A DNA stretch of 64,000 nucleotides from Flavobacterium sp. NKUCC04_CG (GTDB lineage: Bacteria; Bacteroidota; Bacteroidia; Flavobacteriales; Flavobacteriaceae), in NCBI RefSeq assembly GCF_019345525.1, contig NZ_JAHKRA010000001.1, positions 124,001 to 188,000 of the forward strand, in the 5' to 3' direction. The position numbers and the translations under genes are program-made. Every line of letters begins with the position of its first letter. Positions within the stretch are counted from its first letter, which is position 1. Below, piece after piece: positions 53,375 through 62,900 of this stretch. The notes below the pieces were generated by a model, which saw only the letters and a list, made by a program, of their open reading frames with translations, had not been told where the DNA came from and searched no databases.

Positions 53375-53402
53375 AAGGAGTGGCCTTTTTAGACCACTCC
53401 TT
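53375..53402 (-). terminator. intrinsic terminator of paralogue 3
   Basis: AAGGAGTGG (53375-53383) pairs with CCACTCCTT (53394-53402). Read leftward it is followed by a run of Ts. It lies 22 bp beyond the stop. Confidence 0.92.
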
Positions 53403-53423
53403 AATTTCATAAAAAAAACCTTA

Positions 53424-56400
53424 TTAATTTTTGACAATTTTTATAAACTGCGTTTGATTGTTTGAATAGATTTTCACCACATATGTAGCAGTCGCCAAAC
53501 GACTCATATCCACTAAAACGATGTTATCTAAAGCATTCATGGTCAATACGCGTTGCCCCGTTAAGGAATAAACCTCTACTCTAGTAATGGTTTCTTTATA
53601 GGTAATCGTTAAAATATCTTTCACCGGGTTTGGATAATAATTCAACTTGGTCAAATCAAAATCGTTAATCCCCAATGGAACATTAATTTTCACGGTAACT
53701 GCAAAAGGCAAACTCGTACAGCCGGCAGATGAACGTATTACACCATAATAAACATTCCCATCAATTAATGGCATATTTGCAGCCAAGCTATTGATGTTTG
53801 CAATTGCATCTTCTTCAGAACTAAACCAAACAATATTCGTCTGATCTAGGACTAAATTGCCTATTACGCTATTTTGTGCTTGTTCAAACACTTGCAAATC
53901 ACTTCCAGTAGGAGCGGCAGGCAATGGATTAACTGTAATTTCCACACGTTTTCTTGGAGATTCACAGAAATAAATCGACTGACTCACATAGTAAATGCCT
54001 GTTTGAAGAGGAGCATCCATAGACAAGGCCGTACCGGCTTGTTCTTGGGTATACCATTTCACAATATAACCTGTACCTACAGTAACTTGAAGAGCACTTA
54101 CTTTTGTTTCTCCACAAAAAGACTGTGCTTGCACATTAGGTGCTGTAGTATTGGTTACAATATTAACACCAATTCGAGTACGCGCAGACTCACAATCTCC
54201 AATTTTTTGAGATACATAATAAAGCCCCGAATTCAAAACCTGATTCGTACCTAAAGCCGTTCCACCTGTAGCTACATTATACCAATTCAACTGAGCTCCC
54301 GGCAATGCCGTAGCTTGCAAATCTGCAACAGTTGCATTGGTCGTACAGAAATTCTGATTTTGAGCTAATGGCAGGGCTACCGTTTCATAAACCGCAACGT
54401 TAACCGCAACTCTAGCAGACACACAACCATTAAGCATTTGCGCACCGTAATAAACTCCCGTTCTAAGAAGTTCATTTGGCGACAATACCGTAGTGGACTC
54501 TAAACTCACATACCAGTTCGCAACAGCCCCTGGAGCCAATTGCATCGCTAAATTAGAAACTCTCGATACACCACAATACATTTGAGTAGCGGTCACAGTT
54601 GGAATTCCAGGAACTGGATTCACACTGATATTAACTCGTGTACGATCGGATTCACAAACCGTATTGCTTTGAGATACATAATAAACCCCTGTTTGCAAAG
54701 CAATATCACCAACAATTGGATTTTGATTGGCATCATACCAATTTAAAGTATTATCCGTATCGTAAGTTACTTCCAAATCAGATAATACAGCCGTTCCACA
54801 AATATTTCTACTTGGTGAAATCGGTGCAGTCGGTTTTGTTTTAATGGCAACCTGAACCGGAACTCTAGTTGTAGACTCGCAAGTTCCTATAATCTGTGTA
54901 ACAAAATAAGTACCTGTAGTAACCATAGCAGTTGGAGCTAAAACCACACCGCCAGTTGCTTGTCGGTACCATTTAAAAGCAGCACCTTCTTGCCCTGTAG
55001 CCACTAAGTCCGAAACCGGAACAGTTCCACAAAAATCTTGATTCTCTGCGGCAGCATTTGTGATAAACACCGTTCTAATATTAAAGGTTTTCACCAATGG
55101 ACAACCGTTACCTGAAGCAACGTTCATGACTAAGTTTTCATATCCTTCTGTTTGTCCTTTATAATACACTTTCTTCGCAGAGGTACCTGCTACATAAGGA
55201 ACCGTCGCAGCTTCATCCGTAAAGACATTCGTCGCCGGAGCCCAAGTAACTTGATAATTGTTACCTCCTTTAAATATAACGTTATAACGTTTTTTACTAA
55301 CCTCAGGAGAATTGGTATTGTAACTTGACAACAAAGTATTTCCCGCGGTCTCTGTAAAATATGTATTGGCATTATAAGAAGAATTTGCACCTGATGATGA
55401 AATTTCAACAATTATATTGGAAACGCCATCCCAAGCATAAGGTGTTGCAAAAACAATCTCTTGCCATCCCGTTGCTGTATGTGTATAAGTACTCGGTCCA
55501 TACACGGTAGTAAATCCAGCAGTAACATAGGTTGCTGATGGAAACACATTTAAACTCGTATTGGCAATTTTCACAGTATATCCCGCATTAGTCAAAGCTG
55601 ATCCCGCCGTAGCGATATTAAATGACATACTTGAAATATCCCCCCCCAAAAGGCCACTTGCCGTTAATTCCGCTGCAGTAAATAACAATTGCGATTTTCC
55701 AGAAGTCCACCTGTTATTAAAAGCAGTATTGTTGTCATAATCTGCAGAAACGGTAGTAGCTGTTCCGATAGTTCCTTGGAAATGTGAAATAAAACTAGCT
55801 TCTAAAACCTGAGTTTCTCCTTCACAAATAATCAAATTACCTGGCTCTGGAGTTAATGTAATTACCGGTAAAGGTTTAACTACGACCCTAACTTTCTTAG
55901 CGCTCTCGCACATACTGCCAGTAGCTTGTTTAGCCGTTAATACATATTCGGTAGTCGTCGTTGGATTAAACACCCAACCCGTTTGAGCATTTCCACTAAC
56001 TCCTGTAGCTGGTGACCAAGTATAAGTATTGTAGAGACTTAAGTCGCTGGTTACAGTAACCACAGCACTAGTTTCTCCTTCACAGATGGTTAGAGTAGCA
56101 GTACTTAAAGTGAAAGTTGGCGCTGCAGTTACCACTACATCAATTTTCTTTCTACCCGACAAACAAGCCGTGTTTCCCGTCCCAATAACTCCTTCTACCC
56201 AGTACGATTTGTTAGCTGTTAGTAGTGGCGTTGTAAAGGTTAATCCTTCAGAAAGAACAACACCTCCTGTCGCTACATCATACCATTTAAAGACACCGGT
56301 AGTTCCTGTTACGGTGACGGCTAAGTTTACAATTCCTTGTCCACAAATAGCAGCATCCTGAACCGTAAAATCAGTGTAATTACATTTCGTAGTAAAAGTC

Positions 56401-59400
56401 CTTACTGTAGTCCACTCTGAAAAAGACGTAGCTGTACATTTCGAACGTACATACACAAAGTACTCTGTTGACGGAGTTAATCCCGTAAGTGCTTTGGTTA
56501 AGATTGTATTGGCAACCAATTCGGTTGCAACGCGACCAATAGCACCAGAACCAGCTAGACCTGAAGTTCTAATTTCATATTCATAACCTAAAGCCGGAAC
56601 ATTGACAGGCGCTCTCCAACTGATTGTCGCTGTATTTTTAGTAACATCTGTACTTTGAACACCAAGTGGTTTTAAGCACGACGGCACTACAGTGGTCTCA
56701 AAAACAATCTGAGGAACAAAATCATACCTATACGATGCTATAGGAGGATTTGATAAATCTTGTGCTCCACTATCCGTAGTATGGAGAAACCCCCTAAAAG
56801 TAGGAGTATCTTGTTTTCTAAAAGTAGCCCCTGATGTATAACCTGGGGTAGTTTCATTTACAGCTACAACAATATTACTTGTTCCATCCCACACGAAAGA
56901 CTCATCCAATATGATTTCCATCCAAGTATCTGAGGGATCAGGAAACGCAATCACTCCACTAAATACTTCTTGCATAGCCGAAATTGGCACCCATTGGTCT
57001 GCCGCCGTTGTAGCAAACTCCGTTTTAGCAGTATTACCTAAAAATATTTTCCAATCTTTATAATTAGCCGTACCTCCAGTAGTCTTAAAATGGAATTTTA
57101 ATTTAGTCACATACTGTTGTCCATTAACCCCCAAGGATGCGACAATCTCACTAGCCAAATAAATCTGCTGCGAGTAATTAAAACTATTATAGCTATAAAT
57201 TGGCAAACGATCTGTAGTTGCGTTCCCATTACCAACCTGCCCTCTAATACCCGTTTTAAAACCAAGAGGAATGGCACTCCAAGCACTTTTATCTGTAGCA
57301 TTACACTTGTTTCTAAACCACACATAATATTGGGTATCCGGAGTCAATCCAGTTATATTAGCAAACAATGTCGGCATATTCACTGTTCCCGAAGGCGTCG
57401 TAGTTACTGTCGGAGCTGGCGTTAAGGCTGTCGAATAATAATATTCTGTCCCCAAAACTGTAGTTGTATTCGTCCAATTCACTTTTACCGAATTAATACC
57501 CAAATCAGCGTAGCTATACGAACTCACGCCAATACAAGTTGGTGCTGGATCTGCTAACAATACGATTTGTGGAACATAGGTAAAACGCTCACTAGCTGCA
57601 GGTAATGCATACAAATTCAGAGCTGAAGTATCACCATCTACACGGTAAAGTAGCCCTCTATTCGCTGTTCCAGTATTCATCTTTCTAAAATTCGCACCTG
57701 CCATTTTATCATTTGTATATTCATGAACTCCAACAACTATATTGCTGGTTCCATCCCATAAAAACGGTTCGGCCAAAGTAATCTCTATCCAATCTCCGGT
57801 AGGATTTGGAAAAGTAACTACACCATCAAATACCGTAGTCATACTCGCTACAGGCACCCATTCTGCGGCAGTTGTTCCGGCAAAACTTCCCTTGGTTGTA
57901 TTACCCATAAACACTTTCCAATCTTTATAATTCGCAGTCGCTGCGGAGCTGGTAAAATGGAATTTTATTTTCTTGATATATCTATTTGTTCCAACTGATT
58001 CCAAAACCTCACTGGCCAAATAAATTTGCTGTGAAAAATTGTAATTATAATTAGAGGCTAGAGGCAAGGAAGCCGTCAATTCATTTCCGGTACCAATCTG
58101 CCCTAAGCTGTTTGTCTTAAAAGTAACAGTATTAGCCCACTCGCTGTTTACAGTGGCACTACATTTTGTTCTAAACCAGATGTAATAACGGGTATTTTCC
58201 GTTAAATCACTTAGTTGTAATAATCTACCAGGCTGCGCTATATTGTCCGAAGGAGCCGTACTTTCATCTGGTCCTTCTGGTGATGTACTTAAGTAGTAGT
58301 CCGTTCCTAGAATTGGATTTGTACCGTGAATGCTCCAGGTAAACTTAACAGAACTACTCGTTACATCGGTATACTGTATATTTAAAGGATACATACAGGC
58401 AGGTAATGGATTCCCGACCAAGCCTATTTGAGGTACATATTTATACAAGGAGCCGCTTGGAAGGCTGTTCAAATTTGGAATTGGTGAATCTGTTGTATAC
58501 AGAATCCCTCTGTTGTCCGTCGTATCTGTTTTTCTAAAAACGGCTCCATAGGAATAACCCGGAGCATATTCGTTAACCGCAATAACCAAATTGCCTACGC
58601 CATCCCATATAAAAGGGGTAGCTAATGTAATTTCCATCCAACCATCGGTTGGGCTCGGGAAGGTTATCTGTCCATCAAACACTTCTGTCAACTGAGCATT
58701 TGGTATCCATGAGGAAGAACTTGCAAAAGCATTCAGGGTTGTATTGCCCATAAATATTTTCCAATCTTTAAAACTTGTCTCCGATGCTCCTGATGAATTA
58801 ACATGAAATCTAATTTTCGTAATTAGATTATTAACCCCTAAAGCAGCAGTAATTTCAGATTTCAAATAAATCTGTTGCGAATAATTATTATTATTACCAC
58901 TATATAATGGCAACTGCATAGTAGTAGTAGTTCCTTGCCCAATTTGACCTGTAATCGTCGTTCTAAATGGAATTTCAACCCAACTACTTAGAGCTGTAGC
59001 CGTACACTTGGCTCTTACATAAACTTTATATGCAGTGTTTTCTATCAGTCCTGACAACGTAATCACATTTGAAGCGACTGTCGCAGTTTGAACCAAGCCT
59101 GTAGCACCTGAACCTGCTACACCAGTAGTCCGCAGCTCATATTCATTACCCAATGCCGGAATCGGCAAAGCTAATGTAATAGCAACACCCGTTGGAGAAG
59201 GGATTATACCTCCATTTGCAACTGGATTAAGACAAGCCGGTGGTGGCAAAGTAATTCTTATATTCGGTCGATTAGCATTTACTGTTCCACTAGTTGTTGG
59301 AGCTGTAGTATCACTCTCCAATTGCATATGCTTATTTGGAGCCTCACTGAATCTTACCATACTTCCATCACTGCCAGTACCACCTCCGCCTCCAAAATTG

Positions 59401-59813
59401 GCTTCGACTAGAACCATAAGATTTTTAGCTCCCCCTGTAAAATTAAATGCCGCAGTTAGCGCAAAACTATTCCAGCCTTGAACAGGCGTCAAAGTACCGT
59501 CATAAACCAAAGTAGCACCAGTAGTTAATGTGCTCCAAGGAACAGCGGTTAATACACTTTCGTTTACTTCTTTTAAATAAATCTTAATAGGCCTTGCTGG
59601 CCCTCCACCAACATTTGCATTCCATGCTAAAGCGGTAATTGCTCCAACACCCTGCACTTCACTGGCCATATAAATGGATGCGGATCGCTCAAATCCATAG
59701 TAATTACCAAATGGATACCGCTTTCCCTCTGTTCCCGTACCTATTTCAATCTGAGACCATGAGGTCCATGTATGAAAAAGCACAAAAAACAACAAGAGTA
59801 TTAGTTTTTTCAT
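53424..59813 (-). CDS. giant T9SS surface protein, paralogue 3 (three repeat units)
   Basis: 2129 residues. The signal peptide ends near TSWSQ (residue 21). The N-terminal domain (about 22-195) is the same type as in paralogue 1 (IEIGTGTEGKRYPFGNYYGF). Fibronectin III plus NYSQQ-module units start near 288, 569 and 855. The Ig-like part starts near 1145 (CNYTDFTVQDAAICGQG), followed by the variant WDG module, Ig_7-type CES repeats (about 1593-2010) and the type A sorting tail (from about 2046, LNYYPNPVKDILTITY). Its last 400-500 residues are nearly those of paralogue 2, while its N-terminus goes with paralogue 1: a mosaic pattern. The function is presumably adhesion or matrix contact, by domain type only. 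Confidence 0.92.
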   Translation of the reverse strand: MKKLILLLFFVLFHTWTSWSQIEIGTGTEGKRYPFGNYYGFERSASIYMASEVQGVGAITALAWNANVGGGPARPIKIYLKEVNESVLTAVPWSTLTTGATLVYDGTLTPVQGWNSFALTAAFNFTGGAKNLMVLVEANFGGGGGTGSDGSMVRFSEAPNKHMQLESDTTAPTTSGTVNANRPNIRITLPPPACLNPVANGGIIPSPTGVAITLALPIPALGNEYELRTTGVAGSGATGLVQTATVASNVITLSGLIENTAYKVYVRAKCTATALSSWVEIPFRTTITGQIGQGTTTTMQLPLYSGNNNNYSQQIYLKSEITAALGVNNLITKIRFHVNSSGASETSFKDWKIFMGNTTLNAFASSSSWIPNAQLTEVFDGQITFPSPTDGWMEITLATPFIWDGVGNLVIAVNEYAPGYSYGAVFRKTDTTDNRGILYTTDSPIPNLNSLPSGSLYKYVPQIGLVGNPLPACMYPLNIQYTDVTSSSVKFTWSIHGTNPILGTDYYLSTSPEGPDESTAPSDNIAQPGRLLQLSDLTENTRYYIWFRTKCSATVNSEWANTVTFKTNSLGQIGTGNELTASLPLASNYNYNFSQQIYLASEVLESVGTNRYIKKIKFHFTSSAATANYKDWKVFMGNTTKGSFAGTTAAEWVPVASMTTVFDGVVTFPNPTGDWIEITLAEPFLWDGTSNIVVGVHEYTNDKMAGANFRKMNTGTANRGLLYRVDGDTSALNLYALPAASERFTYVPQIVLLADPAPTCIGVSSYSYADLGINSVKVNWTNTTTVLGTEYYYSTALTPAPTVTTTPSGTVNMPTLFANITGLTPDTQYYVWFRNKCNATDKSAWSAIPLGFKTGIRGQVGNGNATTDRLPIYSYNSFNYSQQIYLASEIVASLGVNGQQYVTKLKFHFKTTGGTANYKDWKIFLGNTAKTEFATTAADQWVPISAMQEVFSGVIAFPDPSDTWMEIILDESFVWDGTSNIVVAVNETTPGYTSGATFRKQDTPTFRGFLHTTDSGAQDLSNPPIASYRYDFVPQIVFETTVVPSCLKPLGVQSTDVTKNTATISWRAPVNVPALGYEYEIRTSGLAGSGAIGRVATELVANTILTKALTGLTPSTEYFVYVRSKCTATSFSEWTTVRTFTTKCNYTDFTVQDAAICGQGIVNLAVTVTGTTGVFKWYDVATGGVVLSEGLTFTTPLLTANKSYWVEGVIGTGNTACLSGRKKIDVVVTAAPTFTLSTATLTICEGETSAVVTVTSDLSLYNTYTWSPATGVSGNAQTGWVFNPTTTTEYVLTAKQATGSMCESAKKVRVVVKPLPVITLTPEPGNLIICEGETQVLEASFISHFQGTIGTATTVSADYDNNTAFNNRWTSGKSQLLFTAAELTASGLLGGDISSMSFNIATAGSALTNAGYTVKIANTSLNVFPSATYVTAGFTTVYGPSTYTHTATGWQEIVFATPYAWDGVSNIIVEISSSGANSSYNANTYFTETAGNTLLSSYNTNSPEVSKKRYNVIFKGGNNYQVTWAPATNVFTDEAATVPYVAGTSAKKVYYKGQTEGYENLVMNVASGNGCPLVKTFNIRTVFITNAAAENQDFCGTVPVSDLVATGQEGAAFKWYRQATGGVVLAPTAMVTTGTYFVTQIIGTCESTTRVPVQVAIKTKPTAPISPSRNICGTAVLSDLEVTYDTDNTLNWYDANQNPIVGDIALQTGVYYVSQSNTVCESDRTRVNISVNPVPGIPTVTATQMYCGVSRVSNLAMQLAPGAVANWYVSLESTTVLSPNELLRTGVYYGAQMLNGCVSARVAVNVAVYETVALPLAQNQNFCTTNATVADLQATALPGAQLNWYNVATGGTALGTNQVLNSGLYYVSQKIGDCESARTRIGVNIVTNTTAPNVQAQSFCGETKVSALQVTVGTGYIVKWYTQEQAGTALSMDAPLQTGIYYVSQSIYFCESPRKRVEITVNPLPAAPTGSDLQVFEQAQNSVIGNLVLDQTNIVWFSSEEDAIANINSLAANMPLIDGNVYYGVIRSSAGCTSLPFAVTVKINVPLGINDFDLTKLNYYPNPVKDILTITYKETITRVEVYSLTGQRVLTMNALDNIVLVDMSRLATATYVVKIYSNNQTQFIKIVKN
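57235..58950 (-). repeat. three ~850-bp in-gene repeats of paralogue 3
   Basis: Unit starts lie near 58945, 58105 and 57245. The marker motifs are as in paralogue 1. Confidence 0.82.
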
Positions 59814-59841
59814 GTTAAAAATAATTATTGGTTAGTGCTTA

Positions 59842-59849
59842 CTAAATTA
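59842..59849 (-). promoter_or_regulatory. TAnnTTAG element before paralogue 3
   Basis: TAATTTAG on the minus strand, 29 bp before the ATG at 59813, followed by TAAGCACTAACCAA, the same GC..ACTAA context as before paralogues 1 and 2. Confidence 0.5.
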
Positions 59850-59907
59850 GTTTTTTATTTTAATAATAAATCCTAATAAATGACTTTTAACAAAAAAAAA
59901 CCAAAAA

Positions 59908-59933
59908 AACCCAAATAATTTCTCATTTGGGTT
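59908..59933 (-). terminator. intrinsic terminator of paralogue 4
   Basis: AACCCAAAT (59908-59916) pairs with ATTTGGGTT (59925-59933). Read leftward the stem runs into many Ts. Confidence 0.85.
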
Positions 59934-59956
59934 TTATTTTACTCACTAAAAAATTG

Positions 59957-62900
59957 TTAATATTTAAGAACCTTCAAGAATTGTTGCTGTTTATCTGAAT
60001 AAATTTTAACTATATAAGTAGCTGCAGCCAATCTGCCCATGTCAACAAAAACAACGTTATCAGAGGTATTCAACGTCAAGACACGATGCCCCGTCAAGGC
60101 ATACACTTCTACTCGGCTGATTTTTTCATGATACGATATAGTCAAAACATCATGGACCGGATTTGGATAATAATTCAATTTGGTTAGATCAAAATTATGT
60201 ACTCCTAATTTTATCGATACTTGTACTTTAAATGGTAGGCTTAAACATCCGTCTTCAGACTGCACAACACCAAAATAAAAATCTCCATCAATTAAAGGCA
60301 TGTTACCATCTAACCTATTGATATCGTTTAGAGCCTCTTCTTCTGAGCTAAACCAAATGATAGCAGGTTCGTTCAATTCCAAGTCTCCCACAACAGCAGT
60401 AAAGTCCGGTTCAAACTCTTGAACCTCATTTCCCGTAGGCGTCATTGGGCGTGGGTTAACATTAACCTCTACGCTCTTTCTAGGAGATTCGCAATGATAG
60501 ATGGATTGGCTTACATAGTAAGTTCCAGTTTGCAGGACTTCTTCTTCACTTAAAACAGTTCCACCTTCTTGTTGAGCATACCATTTTACAATAAACCCAG
60601 TACCAACAACTACATGAAGATCTTGTACTTTTGCATCTCCGCAGAATGATTGTGCCTGAGCATCTGGCGCCCTGTTATTATCAGCAACATGAATACCTAC
60701 GCGAACACGCGTAGATTCACAATTTCCTATTTGCTGAGACACATAATACAGACCGGAATAGACCGCTTGATTTGGACCTAAAGGTATTCCACCAGTTTCA
60801 GTGCCGTACCAATGTATTTCTGCTCCTGGCAATCCCGTCACTTGCAATTGAGCCACTGTTGTACTAGTATTGCATAAATTCTGATTAGACACTATAGGTT
60901 CAGCTATAAAATCGGCCACTATAACAGTTATTCTAACTCTTGTAGATTCACATCCACCGACTAGTTGCGCTCCGTAGTAGGTCCCCGTTTCAAGAAAATC
61001 ATTCGGAGAAAGCGCAACAATTGATTCCATATCACTATACCAGCGTGCTACAGCTGTGGGCTCCAAATCCAAGGATAAGTCAGCAACTCGTGCTGCATTG
61101 CAAAAGTATTGATTTGCATCGGCAAATGGAACAGTAGGTGCGGTCCCTACAACTACATCAACACGTACACGTTCCGATTCACAATTTACCGAACTCTGCG
61201 AAACATAAAGCGTTCTCTCATCTAACATTATGTTTCCAGTTATCAAATTATGGTCTGCATCATACCAGTTTAACGTATTTGACACATCATAACTTACAAT
61301 TAAGTCCGCTAAAGTACCTGTGTAACAAACCGCATTATTCACCACAATCGGATTTACTGGTTTCGGCCTGATGGTGACGCGTACCGGAACTCTTGTCTCC
61401 GATTCGCATAGACCAATAACTTGAGTAACAAAATAAGTTTGCGTACTTAATGGGGTTGTAGCGTCCAAAGCCCGACCTCCTTCTGCGTAACTATACCAAT
61501 AGAAGCTAGCCCCCTCTTGCCCAGTTGCAACTAAATCCGCGATTCTTACCACGCCGCAAAAATCTTGATTTGTCGCTTGTGCATTGGTAATTAGCACGGT
61601 TCTAAGGTTAAAGTTTTTCACCAAGAAACAACCGTTGTTCGAATCAATCGTCGCTGCTAAGTTTTCATAACCTTCGATAGCGCCCTTGTAGTACACTTTT
61701 TTAACAAGTACCTCCGGATCATAAGAATAAGGTATCGTTGCGGCAGGATCTAAATAAACATTTTCAGTCGGAGACCATTTGATATTATATTTTTGTCCAC
61801 CGGTAAACTTTACGTTTAAACGCCTCGTACTTAACATCGGTAAGAAATCATTATAACTAAATAACAACATATTATCTACAGTAGTTGTATAATACGTTTC
61901 CGCATTATCAAGACGATCAGCACCCGAATGCGAAAACTCTAGGATTAAGTTCGACACACCATCCCATTCGAACGGCGTATCAAAAACAATCTCTTGCCAA
62001 CCCGTTGCTGTATGAGTATAGGTAATCGGACCATAAACAGTCGTAAAGCCTGTGGTTTCAAAGCTCGCAGTTGCGAATTTATCCAAAGTAGTTGTCCCAA
62101 CTCTTAGGGTATAGTTTTCATTTATCAAAGCATGTCCTGCAGTAGCAATATTAAATGCAATCGAATTTAAAGAACCTGAAGAAACACCGTTTTCCCGTAA
62201 TTCACTCGCTTTAAACAACAGTTGTGCCTTTACACTTCTTCTTCTATTGCTAAATGCTGTAATTTCTTCCGTTCTTGTAGTCAAGTTTTCAGCTTGACCT
62301 ACTACCCCCGAGTAATTTATTTCGTTGAGCTCTATTTCAAGAGTTTGCACCTCATCTTTGCAAACCACAATAATCTCCTCGCGTGGAGTAATTTTTACTA
62401 CCGGCAAAGGTTGTACTCGAACCCTAACTTTTCTAGCGAATTCACAGAAGTCTCCTCGATTCTGCTTAGCCGTAAGTATATATTCTGTAGTAATCGCTGG
62501 ATTAAAGACCCATCCTCTTTGAACATCCCCGCTTACACCTATAGATGGAGACCAAGTATAGGTATCATACGTGCTTAAATCACCTAAATAGAAAACCCTT
62601 GTCGTATAGTCTCCCTCACAAATATCAAAAGTACTTTCACTCAATTCAAAAGGTAGACCGTCAGTCACCACTACGGTTACCATCTTTCTTCCGGCTGGAT
62701 TCAGGCATACCTCGTCATCTGACCCAACCAATCCTTCTACCCAATACGATGTAGTCTCCGTTAGTAAAGGCGTAGTAAACACCTGACCCTCAGCAATCTC
62801 CACACCTCCTTCAGGCACATCGAACCATTTAAAATTCCCACTCACTCCAGTTATGATTACCGACAAATCAGCTATCCCCTGACCGCAAAACGGAGCTACT

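Noticed and set aside
53874..54254. Plus-strand frame of 126 codons within paralogue 3, and similar ones at 62222 and 63354
   Set aside because: These are complements of the conserved repeats and recur at equivalent places in the paralogues because the repeats do; there is no start context or domain.
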